Of a DNA stretch of 64,000 nucleotides, positions 26,033 to 35,430 are shown piece after piece. Positions within the stretch are counted from its first letter, which is position 1. Every line of letters starts with the position of its first letter. The notes below the pieces were generated by a model, which was not told the DNA's origin, did no database searches, and was given only the letters and a program-made list of their open reading frames with translations. Made by a program: the position numbers and the translations under genes. The DNA is from Candidatus Electrothrix rattekaaiensis (lineage in GTDB: Bacteria; Desulfobacterota; Desulfobulbia; Desulfobulbales; Desulfobulbaceae), in the NCBI GenBank assembly GCA_032595675.1, contig JAVQMD010000002.1, positions 62,001-126,000 on the forward strand, written 5' to 3'.

Positions 26033-26074
26033 ATGGTCAATCAGGTTTCATATCATCAGATAAATAATAATCCA

Positions 26075-26401
26075 ATGGCAAAGAAAGCTATTCCAGACAA
26101 GATTAAAGAGCAGGTTAAGACGACTGTTGTAGCCTATAATCAAGAACTCAATAATGACAATCTCTATTTTGCCCATGAGTTTAGGGGGAGGTTTCTTTAT
26201 CTGAAGAGATATACATGGGGAATTCTTGAACCGATCTGTCGGCTAACGTTTTGTGGAGAAATGGATAACTGGGAGTTCGCAATCTATAAGCATAGTTCTG
26301 AAACGTATGATCCTGACGAGTGGTTTTTTCCAGGGAGCGAGCTGGTAGATGGCACAGTCAGAGGGGCTATGGAAGCAGGTATGACGGCCTATCAGCCATA
26401 A
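26075..26401 (+). CDS. Small hypothetical protein
   Basis: 108 residues from the ATG at 26075. An earlier ATG at 26033 adds 14 residues but falls directly against the dapB hairpin. Neither has a clear Shine-Dalgarno. The sequence is soluble with aromatic-rich segments (GRFLYLKRYTWGILEPICRLTF, EWFFPGSELVDGTVRGAMEAGMTAY). No family recognised. It ends 4 bases before folK, so the two are probably cotranscribed. Confidence 0.65.
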   Translation: MAKKAIPDKIKEQVKTTVVAYNQELNNDNLYFAHEFRGRFLYLKRYTWGILEPICRLTFCGEMDNWEFAIYKHSSETYDPDEWFFPGSELVDGTVRGAMEAGMTAYQP

Positions 26402-26405
26402 CAAC

Positions 26406-26966
26406 ATGCATATTTCTCCTTTGCACCCGGCCTATATAGGTCTGGGTTCCAATCTCGGGGAATCCCGTAGCCTGTTGCAGGAAGCCTGGCAAGCCTTAGG
26501 GCAACATCCAGACGTCAATCTCCATGCCCTTTCTTCTCCTTATCGCACCCAGCCCGTGGGCATGGAAAGCGACCATTGGTTTATTAATGCTGTCGGTCTG
26601 CTGCATACCACGCTGTCCCCGGAGGCTCTCCTTGACCTCCTTCTGGAAACAGAGCAGAAATTCGGCAGAGTTCGCAGGGTTCATCAGCCGGAGTCGGAAG
26701 GATATCAGGACAGAACCCTGGATCTTGATCTCCTCCTCTTTGATGACATGACCATACAGACAGACCGCCTTACGCTGCCCCATCCGGCATTGCATGAGCG
26801 GCTCTTTGTGCTGGTTCCTTTGGCGGAGATTGCAGCGCAATTAGCGCATCCTCTGTTACAGAAGACCGTTGCCGAGCTGTTGACGGAACAGAAGAGGAGG
26901 AGTGGGCAAAATGGACAAAAAGGGATTGAGCGGACAACGTGGCAGGAAGAACAAGAGGAGAATTAG
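26406..26966 (+). CDS. folK: 2-amino-4-hydroxy-6-hydroxymethyldihydropteridine pyrophosphokinase
   Basis: 186 residues. HPPK motifs are the N-terminal YIGLGSNLGES, SSPYRTQPVG with DHWFINAV, the catalytic RTLDLDLLLFDD and LPHPALHER. It transfers pyrophosphate from ATP to 6-hydroxymethyl-dihydropterin in folate synthesis. The C-terminal 25 residues (KRRSGQNGQKGIERTTWQ...) are an unusual charged tail. It overlaps the convergent PilZ gene by 4 bases. Confidence 0.94.
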   Translation: MHISPLHPAYIGLGSNLGESRSLLQEAWQALGQHPDVNLHALSSPYRTQPVGMESDHWFINAVGLLHTTLSPEALLDLLLETEQKFGRVRRVHQPESEGYQDRTLDLDLLLFDDMTIQTDRLTLPHPALHERLFVLVPLAEIAAQLAHPLLQKTVAELLTEQKRRSGQNGQKGIERTTWQEEQEEN

Positions 26967-27778
26967 AGGGTTGGTCTTTCACTCTTGTTGTTTTTGTCTT
27001 CCTGAAAACGAAAGGTGTTACATAAAACCAGATCGTCTTCGAGTTCAATGTTGATATTATTCACAAATTCCGTTCCTAGTGTCGCGGGATCATCGGCCTG
27101 ATAGAGCAGAACCGTTTGCAGATGACAAAAATCATCCAGCTTCATGGAAAGAAATTCAAGACCTATCCCCTGCGCGTTGCTTCGGACAACAGAACAGGCA
27201 GCGTGGATCTCAAGAATTTCATCAATTTCGGAATGATTCAGGCTGATAGTACAAATATCCCCCACCTGCTGATGAAACTCTCCGTTCACATAGAGACCAC
27301 CAAGACTGATATCCTCCACAGGATGTCTATAGTAACGCTGTGAACCGAAATCGAGATCAGCGTCTAACTGAATATGCAGCCGAGTGAATTGACGTTTATT
27401 CCTGCTTCCTATATTCACTAGGAGTTGTTGAATATTCTTTACCAGCAACTGCTGCACGTCTTCCGGTTTTACATTGTCCTGTTTCTGGATTTTCATCGGG
27501 GTGACAGCTTTTACGCGCGTCGTTGTTTTCTTTATGTTGTTCCGGTGAGTATTGTTGTGAGGGCCTCGCTCTTTCTCGCCGTTCGACGGATTTTTTAGTT
27601 CGATAAGTTCTTTTTTCAATTCGACAAGTTCTTTTTTCAGTCTGTTCTTTTCTTGTTCCGCATTCTCAAGACGCACCTTCTGCCAGTCAATAAACTTCAA
27701 TAATACATCAACGAAGGGTGTTCGTTCATCTTCTGGAATCGGGTAAAGTATACCGTTATTTGCATCCATAAGGCCCAA
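26963..27778 (-). CDS. PilZ domain protein with N-terminal coiled coil
   Basis: 271 residues. A Lys/Glu coiled coil lies near residues 35-65 (KNRLKKELVELKKELIELK). The PilZ domain is at about 135-240: the RX3R box (KRQFTRL) and EDISLGGLYV, the D/NXSXXG box, are both kept, so c-di-GMP binding is expected. The effector output is unknown. It is convergent with folK. Confidence 0.85.
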   Translation of the reverse strand: MGLMDANNGILYPIPEDERTPFVDVLLKFIDWQKVRLENAEQEKNRLKKELVELKKELIELKNPSNGEKERGPHNNTHRNNIKKTTTRVKAVTPMKIQKQDNVKPEDVQQLLVKNIQQLLVNIGSRNKRQFTRLHIQLDADLDFGSQRYYRHPVEDISLGGLYVNGEFHQQVGDICTISLNHSEIDEILEIHAACSVVRSNAQGIGLEFLSMKLDDFCHLQTVLLYQADDPATLGTEFVNNINIELEDDLVLCNTFRFQEDKNNKSERPTL

Positions 27779-28053
27779 GAATGGTTTTTAACAATTGTTT
27801 TTAACAATTAGAGAGCGTTCCCCCGGCCTGCGGTTTGCGGTCAGGACCAAATCTATAAATAACAGTGACGCACAACGTCCATGTTACTTAGAAAAGGAGT
27901 ATTTAAAAGGAAAAGAGTTTGTCGGACAAGCCTGCTCAGACGGAGTATTCGGTATGCTGCAAGCGTGTGTCCAGCCCGATACTTTGGATGAAAATAGACA
28001 ACGTTATCCTATTTGTAAAAAAAAAAAAAGAAAAAACAGGAAAGGACAATGGG

Positions 28054-28908
28054 TTACACGAGAATGAGGGCGGATTTTAATGTTGATTCAGGATCGAATA
28101 TAATAATACGGGTAAATTCTTCACCCGTAATTTTCGTATGCACTCGTTGATACCGAGGAGTTGGATGTTCCTCGGTCGTTGTAAAAACATCAATTATACT
28201 CAAATGATTTTCCTTGTAAGGGCAAAGCTTGAGATACAGAGCAGATGATTCTGTGGGACAGTAGGAGATTTCCGTTGACCGAGAGATAGTTGCTTTTTTA
28301 TAAGGATTTTCAAACCAATAGGTAACAGATTTTTGGCAATGTGATTCAAAGTCGATCGTAATGGTGGCAATGGGCAAGGGCTCCCTGTTTACCCGAACAC
28401 CGTGTTTTTTACAGCAAGATTTTGCTTCTTGTTCTAGGCGTAATGACGCAATAGCTGTGGGGGAATCCGTACCAGGAAGTGAGGTGACACTGGTAATGAA
28501 TTTCACCTGCGGTCCACAGATAAAATTTTCATCAACAACAAACTCTCCCGCTTGATCAGTCAAGGCTGTTACAGGCTTGCTCTGACCACTGTCTACAGAG
28601 TCATGAGAGTCATGGTCCAGCAGCTGATGCCCTTGAAAGGTCACCTGTACGGTAACACTAGGATGAGGCGGGATAATTCTGCCATAAACTAAGATATGCA
28701 CCCGTTGCGAATGATGATGCCCCCCAACTCTGACCATACTGACTGGCGCAACTATTGTATAGGAATCTGCTGAGCAGCAAACTTCCTTGGCACGAAGGAG
28801 GCGACACCGCGATAAGCAGGTGCGAAGAAACATGCCTATTTTTTTCAGAAAACGTTTCCTAGCGTCTAAAAGCATAAAAACGCCGTCATGCATCCTATCT
28901 GGCTTCAC
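28054..28908 (-). CDS. Hypothetical protein, 284 residues
   Basis: No family recognised. It is beta-rich by eye, with Cys pairs (VCCSADS, SCCKKHG) and a CGPQVKF segment, and no convincing signal peptide or membrane helix. It could be a carboxypeptidase-regulatory-like or Ig-like domain protein (HILVYGRIIPPHPSVTVQVTFQG...TDQAGEFVVD resembles such a fold). It stands alone between PilZ and the KAS III operon. The 275-base gap downstream (27779-28053) holds only a duplicated 13-bp motif and an A-run. Confidence 0.6.
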   Translation of the reverse strand: MKPDRMHDGVFMLLDARKRFLKKIGMFLRTCLSRCRLLRAKEVCCSADSYTIVAPVSMVRVGGHHHSQRVHILVYGRIIPPHPSVTVQVTFQGHQLLDHDSHDSVDSGQSKPVTALTDQAGEFVVDENFICGPQVKFITSVTSLPGTDSPTAIASLRLEQEAKSCCKKHGVRVNREPLPIATITIDFESHCQKSVTYWFENPYKKATISRSTEISYCPTESSALYLKLCPYKENHLSIIDVFTTTEEHPTPRYQRVHTKITGEEFTRIIIFDPESTLKSALILV

Positions 28909-29147
28909 AATTGGTTCTGGTTCATGTCTCCGGTTTTTTTGATGAAGGCTTTCCTCTTTGATACCTTAACGATTTATCTTGCAAAAATAATACCAAGCAT
29001 GAGCAACACTGTCTACAGTATAAGAGTTTTTCACCTTTTTTTATTAAGATACAAAGGAAAAATGTAAAAAATAAACTTGTAAAATCGAAATGCCCTCTCT
29101 GTTTTCTTCCTGATATGGATACTCTTTATCTACCACAGAGTTGTATC

Positions 29148-30299
29148 TCACACGACTGTCAGCAAGACCCAACCCACCGAGAACCTGCCGCTTTCTGGGA
29201 TCATCCCTAAGATACGATCCCCTTGCCGTAATCTCCCAGAAGAAAAAAGCTCTTCCAGCATAATATAAAACGAGGCTGATCCGGTATTTCCCTTGGTGCG
29301 GAGATTGGTAAACCATTTTTCATCAGGCAAAGGAAAACCGATTTTCCGAAGTCCCACCTTGAGAGGTTCTCGAAAAAAATCCGAAGAGTAATGGGGCAGA
29401 AACCAGTCAATATTTTTCGGTTTGAGAGCATACTTATCAATAACCAACGGAAGACTTTGCCCGACCATAGTTCGGATAATCTCTTTATTCAGCAGACGGG
29501 CATCTTGCTTAATGGTAAATACCCCCTCTTGCTTACCAGTTCTTATGCAATCCCGCCAACCCACGAGGCTGCCGTCTTCCTGTTTGAGGGCACCGGCGTA
29601 CATACAGGTTTCCAGCCTGTGTGCATGTGAAATCAATTCAATCCAGTTAATTTGCAGACTCAGCTTACCGGATGCAGGCTCGGGTTCGATGAGCACAGCC
29701 CCGGCTCCATCAGAAAGCATCCAACGAAGGAAATCTGCCTCAAAGGAAAAGGCCAGATGACGCTGCTTGCCCACGCCATTTTTTTTCTTTCTCTCAGCTG
29801 CGGCCAGAAAGAAGTCTTGCCTCATATAGGTGGAAGCCAACTCAGATCCGGTTGCCACTGCATTCTTGCTCATGCCGGAAGACACGGACATTGCAGCGTA
29901 CTTCATCGCAGTAATACCGCTCAGGCATATTCCGCTTGTGGAAATAACCTCACACGGTCCACCTCCCAGCTCACCATGCACCATCGAGGCATGGCCGGGC
30001 ATAATTTGATCCGCTGAAGAGGTGCCGCAGCAAAGGCATTCCAGTCGTTTTTCCTTGCTCTCTTCATCAAACCCTAACCTGCGCACAGCCGCTGCCGCCA
30101 AGCGGGCATTGGTAAAACTGGTTTTTCCCGTTGCTGGATCAATGGCATAATATCTGGTTTGGATGCCGTTGCCAGCAAGGATCATCTGTCGGGTTCTGGC
30201 TGATATCCTGCCTGTCTTTCCAAGATACTCATCCAGGGCGTCATTTTCAACCGCTTCACCGGGCAGAAAGGCAGAAATTGCTGTAATAAACGCATTCAT
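29148..30299 (-). CDS. FabH-like (KAS III) ketosynthase
   Basis: 383 residues, thiolase fold. The KAS III triad is present: Cys125 (STSGICLSG), His303 (LPHYSS) and Asn338 (TKGNTGSA). It is longer than housekeeping FabH (~320) and belongs with the DarB/secondary-metabolite-type enzymes. It is the last gene of an operon with a radical SAM protein, an ACP and an ABC exporter (3-base gap upstream), so it probably condenses or transfers an acyl group on the dedicated ACP. Product unknown. Confidence 0.85.
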   Translation of the reverse strand: MNAFITAISAFLPGEAVENDALDEYLGKTGRISARTRQMILAGNGIQTRYYAIDPATGKTSFTNARLAAAAVRRLGFDEESKEKRLECLCCGTSSADQIMPGHASMVHGELGGGPCEVISTSGICLSGITAMKYAAMSVSSGMSKNAVATGSELASTYMRQDFFLAAAERKKKNGVGKQRHLAFSFEADFLRWMLSDGAGAVLIEPEPASGKLSLQINWIELISHAHRLETCMYAGALKQEDGSLVGWRDCIRTGKQEGVFTIKQDARLLNKEIIRTMVGQSLPLVIDKYALKPKNIDWFLPHYSSDFFREPLKVGLRKIGFPLPDEKWFTNLRTKGNTGSASFYIMLEELFSSGRLRQGDRILGMIPESGRFSVGWVLLTVV

Positions 30300-30302
30300 C
30301 CT

Positions 30303-31607
30303 TTATATCTTCCCATGTTCATGACTTTTTCGGATAAGCTCCGCATAAAGTGTGTAAAATTCCTTTTCCGCAAGCTGCGTCTCAGTGACGGCATTGGTCA
30401 AGGTGTAATAATCAAGATCATGGTTGATGATTCGATCCTGCTGCTGTTGATAGAGTTCTGTGCCCGGCAAAGGGGTCATCACTGTGATCATGGGCAGATC
30501 AATCTCGACCTTCCTGAGATACTCGTCAAGGCGGAGGAAATCCTGTTCCTCGTACTGAGGATCAATGATGAAATCACCGACCACAGTGATGCCCAGCTCT
30601 TTGAGCACAGCAACCGCCTCGGTATTGATGTCGGCCCGGTTGGCCTTGTTCATGGCTGTCAACCGTTGATCATCTATCTCTTCAAAGCCTATGACCACGG
30701 CTCGCAGACCGGCCTCTTTCCAGCTTTTCAGCAGCTCAGGGTAGCGAACAACGGTGTCGGATCGGATATCAGCAAGGTACTGTTTTCCCAGATCGGAGGC
30801 TTTCAAAGCCTCAGCCAAGGCCTTGGCCCGATTAATATCACCGAAGGTATTGGCATCCACTAGGCGGATAACCGGGATATCGGGGAGGAGTCGGATTTCC
30901 TGCAAGACTGCATCAATGGATTTGGTCAGGTACCTGCCATTTGTCTGGCCCTTGATGGAGCAGAAGGAACAGCGATGGGGACAGCCATAGGCCGAGGCAA
31001 CAAAGCCCATCGTGACTTTGAGTTTTTCCAAAATATAATGGGAACGATACGGCTGCACCTTATCATAGGCTGGCGGTTTCTCCTCCACAATATCAGCAGC
31101 TGTGCAACGACGATCCGGCACCTGGATTGTCCCACCGGGATTGGTGGGAATGACACCGGGGATGACACCGGGACTGACAGCCTGTTCCTCACGAATCAAA
31201 GAGGCAATAAGCTCGGCAAAGATCTTCTTGCCCAGACCAACAATGATATAATCAACACTTGCCTGATTGAAAAAGGCCGGATCATTACTGGCGTGAATCC
31301 CGCCGACAACCACCAGCGGCTGCCCATGTTCCTTAACCTGTTGGGCAAGACCAAGCATGGTGTTTGCCTCGCAGGTCAACCCGGTAATCCCCACCAAATC
31401 AGGCCGAAAATCAGCCAGCATCGATTCTAATCCTTCCGGGTCCGCCTTTAAATCCAGGATACGCACATCGTACGCGAGCAGGTTACCAGCCAGCTCCTCC
31501 AGGGCAAGGGGCTCCCCTCGAAAAATCTGTTTGATGGAGGTGATCCCGTAGCGTTCTTCTGGGATGCTGCGGCCGCAATCGGGCGGGTTGATAAGCAGGA
31601 TCTTCAT
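30303..31607 (-). CDS. B12-binding-fold radical SAM protein
   Basis: 434 residues. The N-terminal Rossmann-like B12-binding domain is at about 1-140, but I see no DxHxxG cobalamin-ligand motif, so B12 binding may be base-on or lost. The radical SAM domain has the cluster motif CPHRCSFC (Cys209, Cys213, Cys216). It overlaps the upstream ACP gene by 4 bases and precedes the KAS III gene by 3, so an ACP-tethered or lipid substrate is plausible. The reaction (methylation, cyclisation or other) cannot be told. Confidence 0.88.
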   Translation of the reverse strand: MKILLINPPDCGRSIPEERYGITSIKQIFRGEPLALEELAGNLLAYDVRILDLKADPEGLESMLADFRPDLVGITGLTCEANTMLGLAQQVKEHGQPLVVVGGIHASNDPAFFNQASVDYIIVGLGKKIFAELIASLIREEQAVSPGVIPGVIPTNPGGTIQVPDRRCTAADIVEEKPPAYDKVQPYRSHYILEKLKVTMGFVASAYGCPHRCSFCSIKGQTNGRYLTKSIDAVLQEIRLLPDIPVIRLVDANTFGDINRAKALAEALKASDLGKQYLADIRSDTVVRYPELLKSWKEAGLRAVVIGFEEIDDQRLTAMNKANRADINTEAVAVLKELGITVVGDFIIDPQYEEQDFLRLDEYLRKVEIDLPMITVMTPLPGTELYQQQQDRIINHDLDYYTLTNAVTETQLAEKEFYTLYAELIRKSHEHGKI

Positions 31608-31882
31608 CGCACTCCTGCCCCATCATGCTGTCGAATATACTCTGCCAGCGTTGCCAAGGTCTGCAACACAGTCCTGCTGGTATTTTTCGAATCCATGCGC
31701 ACCCCGTATTCCTGTTGGACTGTCACCGCGACTTCAAGAGCATCAATAGAATCAATGCCCAAGGGTGATTCCGGCCCGATCAGAGGATCGGTGCTGGCAA
31801 CCGTGTTCGAGTCAATATCATCAAGCTTGCAGGTCCTGCAAATCAGATCAAGCAGTTCTTTTTCAAAAGCATCAGTTATCAT
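31604..31882 (-). CDS. Acyl carrier protein of the radical SAM/KAS III operon
   Basis: 92 residues with the phosphopantetheine site GIDSIDALE. It overlaps the radical SAM gene by 4 bases. It is divergent from the ACP at 1847 but shares the DSIDA context, typical of specialised pathways. It would present the acyl substrate to the radical SAM protein and the KAS III enzyme. Confidence 0.9.
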   Translation of the reverse strand: MITDAFEKELLDLICRTCKLDDIDSNTVASTDPLIGPESPLGIDSIDALEVAVTVQQEYGVRMDSKNTSRTVLQTLATLAEYIRQHDGAGVR

Positions 31883-31950
31883 ACTTCATTATACCGTTAA
31901 AATAAGTCCCTTGCCAAGCATGAGCTTCAAGTACAGGCCCAAATATAAGC

Positions 31951-33249
31951 TCAAGGACGGGTCAGTTTCCAGGAAAGCAGGACGGTCAGAAGGAAAAAAC
32001 ATCCCAGGCGAAGCAGATCATCCCCCACCGTGGCCAGCGAATCTCCCCGTAAGAGGATATCATGAAAAGCGGTCAGGCCCCAGTTTAAAGGAGAGAGAAT
32101 ACTGAGCCGCTGCATGATCTGCGGCATGGCGTATACCGGGACCATAACCCCGCCGATGGCTGCTGCTGCCACAATGGTGGTTGATCCTAGGGTGGAGGCC
32201 TGTTCATAGGTCCGGCAGGCGGTTCCGAGCAGAATGCCGTACCCGCAGGCGGCCAGACCGGTCAGCAGGACAATACTAAGGAGGGGCAGGATATGCTGGC
32301 CCAAAGAAAAGGCCGGAAGATCCAACAAGGGAAAAAGGTGGGCCCCAATCAGGGTGATCAAAAAAAACTGGCAGCAGCAGACCGCAAGATAGGCCAGAAC
32401 CTTAGCTGTGAGGAGGAGAAAAGGAGAAACCGGCAGGGTAGTCAGACGGAGCTGGATACCGCTTCGCCGCTCCTGCAAGAGCCCGCCTGCAATGGGGATG
32501 GCGGTAAAAAAAATACCGAACAAGGCCCAGGCCGGGACGTTCTGCTGCACCGGATTATAGTTCGAAGTATCTGAGCCTTCTTCCGAGGCGGCGGAAGAGA
32601 CCGGGGTACTGAGTTCGAATAATGATTGATCAAAGATGGTCGAAATACGCTCTCCTGAAAACCGGGCTGGAACCGGCCAAGGAAGCATGATGTCAGTCTG
32701 CCCTTCCAGTTTTTTTTGCAGCTGTTCGACCTTGGCCTGCATGGCGACCCTTTCCAAGGACATACGCAGCTGGGCTGTCAGGCCGGTCCGAAAACCGGGC
32801 ATTACCGCAGGATCAAAGAAGACAGCAATCGGGATTGAGGCGGACTTGACCTCCGGGGCATCCTGCCCGCTCTCGGTAAATATGGTGACAGCTTCTTCAT
32901 GCAGTCGCTTTGAAGAACCAGCGGGAATCACGATACCGACCTGAAAATCACCGTCGAGGATTGCGGCCCGGATATCCTCAAGACCTGTTTTTTCGTCATT
33001 GCGTCGGATAATTTCAATATGACCTTCCTTTAAAGAGGCAGATAAGTCCTTGCCCAAGGTACCGCCGTCCAGATCCGCCATAAGTAGCCGGGTCTTGCTC
33101 TGCCCGGTTAGCTCCATGACATTTTTCTGCACCAGGGTGATCGCCACTACCAGGATAACCGGCATGAGAAAGAGGACTGCTAGGCCTGCCCGATCCCGCT
33201 TGAGCAGCAGCAGTTCCTTAACAACAGCAGCAAAGAGCTTCACCATCAT
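31951..33249 (-). CDS. ABC-2 type transporter permease
   Basis: 432 residues. One N-terminal membrane helix (LAVLFLMPVILVVAITLV), a ~200-residue extracytoplasmic domain, then five or six helices from residue 245 with the ABC-2 pattern. It starts in the stop of the ATPase gene (ATGA overlap). It probably exports the product of the downstream ACP/radical SAM/KAS III genes; substrate not known. Confidence 0.9.
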   Translation of the reverse strand: MMVKLFAAVVKELLLLKRDRAGLAVLFLMPVILVVAITLVQKNVMELTGQSKTRLLMADLDGGTLGKDLSASLKEGHIEIIRRNDEKTGLEDIRAAILDGDFQVGIVIPAGSSKRLHEEAVTIFTESGQDAPEVKSASIPIAVFFDPAVMPGFRTGLTAQLRMSLERVAMQAKVEQLQKKLEGQTDIMLPWPVPARFSGERISTIFDQSLFELSTPVSSAASEEGSDTSNYNPVQQNVPAWALFGIFFTAIPIAGGLLQERRSGIQLRLTTLPVSPFLLLTAKVLAYLAVCCCQFFLITLIGAHLFPLLDLPAFSLGQHILPLLSIVLLTGLAACGYGILLGTACRTYEQASTLGSTTIVAAAAIGGVMVPVYAMPQIMQRLSILSPLNWGLTAFHDILLRGDSLATVGDDLLRLGCFFLLTVLLSWKLTRP

Positions 33250-34019
33250 GCGTCCCTCAGCTGCCTGCCCGTGAGATGAAGGAAGAGCTCTTCCAGATTA
33301 TTGAGGCCGCTCTCCGCAATCAGGCTTGCAGGTACACCCTGCCTGATAATGCTTCCCTGGTCGATAATGCCGATGCGGGTGCAAAGTTTTTGGGCCTCGT
33401 CCATAGAATGACTGGTGTAGATAATCGTTGTTCCGCCTTGGTTGGCCCCTTGCAACTGCTCATGGATCATGTTGCGTGATTGGGCATCAACACCGACAGT
33501 AGGTTCATCAAGAAAAAGGATTTGCGGTTCATGGATTAAGGCCGCTGCAATGTTCAGGCGGCGTTTCATGCCGCCGGAATAGGTGTTCACCAGCTGGGAT
33601 GCCCGATCAACCAAGCCAGCAATTTCCAGACAGTTGGCAACCCGCCTGCGCAGCCGTTCCTTGCTCAGGCCGTGCAGTCTGCCGAAAAAGATCAGATGCT
33701 CCTGCGCGGTCAAGTTATCATACAGGGCGATTTCCTGGGGCACAAGACCGAAAATCTGCTTGATTGCCTTGGCCTGCTTGCAAAATTGTTTACCTGCAAC
33801 CTGAAGGGTACCGCTGTCCGGGGGAAAGAGACCGCTGAAGATGGACAGGGCTGTTGTTTTTCCGGCTCCGTTGGGACCGAGCAGCCCGAAGAATTCTCCT
33901 TTTTCCACCTCCAGGTTGAGATCCTGCAAGGCTGGATATTCGGCTCCTTTATACTGCTTGCATAAGGAGCGGACCAGGAGGGCCGGGCTGTTGAGTTTTT
34001 TTTCTGTACTTATCTTCAT
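33246..34019 (-). CDS. ABC transporter ATP-binding protein
   Basis: 257 residues. Walker A GPNGAGKTT, signature YSGGMKRR and Walker B ILFLDEPTVGVD are present, in the arrangement of ABC-2 exporter subunits (CcmA/drug-export type). First gene of the five-gene operon; the next gene overlaps it by 4 bases. An octanucleotide tandem repeat lies 117 bases upstream of its start. Confidence 0.93.
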   Translation of the reverse strand: MKISTEKKLNSPALLVRSLCKQYKGAEYPALQDLNLEVEKGEFFGLLGPNGAGKTTALSIFSGLFPPDSGTLQVAGKQFCKQAKAIKQIFGLVPQEIALYDNLTAQEHLIFFGRLHGLSKERLRRRVANCLEIAGLVDRASQLVNTYSGGMKRRLNIAAALIHEPQILFLDEPTVGVDAQSRNMIHEQLQGANQGGTTIIYTSHSMDEAQKLCTRIGIIDQGSIIRQGVPASLIAESGLNNLEELFLHLTGRQLRDA

Positions 34020-34135
34020 GAATACATGGTCCTGCTGCCAAGAGGAGGGATTCTTGTTCCTGAAACAGGAACCTACACTTTCCTATCTCATGTTATCGGG
34101 TATTTCAATGGTTCTGTCTGCTTAACTAAGAAACA

Positions 34136-34175
34136 GTCGGAATGTCGGAATGTCGGAATGTCGGAATTCGAACCT
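34136..34175. repeat. Five tandem copies of GTCGGAAT
   Basis: Exact 8-bp microsatellite in the 308-base divergent gap between the exporter operon (start 34019) and the secreted-protein gene (34328). It could slip and alter promoter spacing. The rest of the gap shows only a TTGCA..CTTG direct-repeat pair near 34242 and 34262. Confidence 0.9.
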
Positions 34176-34327
34176 ATGATACCGGCTGGGTACTTTTCAT
34201 TCTGAGATTTGCTGTTTTCTATTTACTTTTATATTAAAGTGTTGCACCTTGTGATTATATTTTGCAACCTTGGGGTTGTTCGTACTGCTATACGGACTGT
34301 TTTTTTTCAACTGCGTAACTCCTGACC

Positions 34328-35095
34328 ATGACAAGAACATTCTATTGCACCATCAGCATACTTATCAGCTTGACTCTTTTTTCCCCAACCTTGCTCTTGG
34401 CAAAAAAAATTCTTCTTTATGACGCAACCGTTGGTCAGCTTCCTTCTGAACAGCCTTGGTTAACATACTTTGCCGATGGAACATTTAATCAACAGGTTGT
34501 GACTGATGGGGTATGGTTACAAACGAATCTTGGTAATCATGCAGGTTTCAGTAATTATTATGTATTAACGAAATTACTGGAAAATCCTTTTTTTCCGTCG
34601 CTCAATAAGGATCAAGGTGTTTCCCTACAATTTGAGCTGCAACTCTATTCTGAAAATCATAATACAGCAGACAGAGCTGGTTTTTCTGTTATTCTGCTCG
34701 ACAGCAATCGTCAAGGTGTGGAAATTAGCTTCTGGGAGGATGAGATATGGGCTCAAAGAGATGCCCCGCTCTTTACTCATGGAGAATCCGTTGATTTTGT
34801 GACAACAGGGAGTATGAAATCATATCGTCTTACTTTAAACACTGACAGCTATTCTCTTTACGAAGGGGGCAAACAGATATTGACCGGCACTATCAAAGAT
34901 TATACCAGCTTTAGCGGATCTCTTGATCCTTACGAGTTTCCCAATTTTCTTTTTTTGGGTGACAATACCACCAGTGCCATGGCAGAGGTAATATTGGGTA
35001 CAGTGTTGTTGCAAAGCGATACGCAACTGGAATCTGCATTTCCCTGGTCTCTCTTTTTGCCTTCCTTTACAGGTGCTGTTGATTTGAGTCCTTGA
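34328..35095 (+). CDS. Secreted beta-sandwich protein (choice-of-anchor Y-like)
   Basis: 255 residues with a signal peptide (MTRTFYCTISILISLTLFSPTLLLA). The mature domain has a laminin/lectin-like pattern (QLYSENHNTADRAGFSVILL, ISFWEDEIWAQ, FPNFLFLGDNTTSA) that I associate with choice-of-anchor Y domains. The usual C-terminal PEP-CTERM anchor is absent; the protein ends after a hydrophobic, Pro-containing stretch. Probably surface or extracellular. Function unknown. The 335-base gap after it holds no feature I can support. Confidence 0.7.
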   Translation: MTRTFYCTISILISLTLFSPTLLLAKKILLYDATVGQLPSEQPWLTYFADGTFNQQVVTDGVWLQTNLGNHAGFSNYYVLTKLLENPFFPSLNKDQGVSLQFELQLYSENHNTADRAGFSVILLDSNRQGVEISFWEDEIWAQRDAPLFTHGESVDFVTTGSMKSYRLTLNTDSYSLYEGGKQILTGTIKDYTSFSGSLDPYEFPNFLFLGDNTTSAMAEVILGTVLLQSDTQLESAFPWSLFLPSFTGAVDLSP

Positions 35096-35430
35096 TTGAC
35101 GCATTAACGTACCGATCAGTTGATGTATATTCAATTGCCCTGAAGGTCGCATGGTGGTTGTTATGTGAGATGCTCCAAATAAAAAAAGGGTAAGTTTGTC
35201 GGGTACGTGCGCAGCATATGACCCTGTTTTTATATTCCACCTCTCAATATCCTTCCTTTCCCCTCAACATCCCCCTTTTTTCCACCATAAGCAATTTCCT
35301 ATTTACTTTTCAGGCCCAGCATTTTAGTCTTTGAAGACCAATAGATGCGCAAGGCGTATCAACTTCTTTAAAAATATATCGGAAATATCCGAAACGTATG
35401 CTCACGGGAATCCACAACGGTGGGGCGTCA

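Noticed and set aside
27795-28067. 90-codon frame with TTG start
   Set aside because: Weak start, poly-Lys end from an A-run, no recognisable pattern; probably noncoding.
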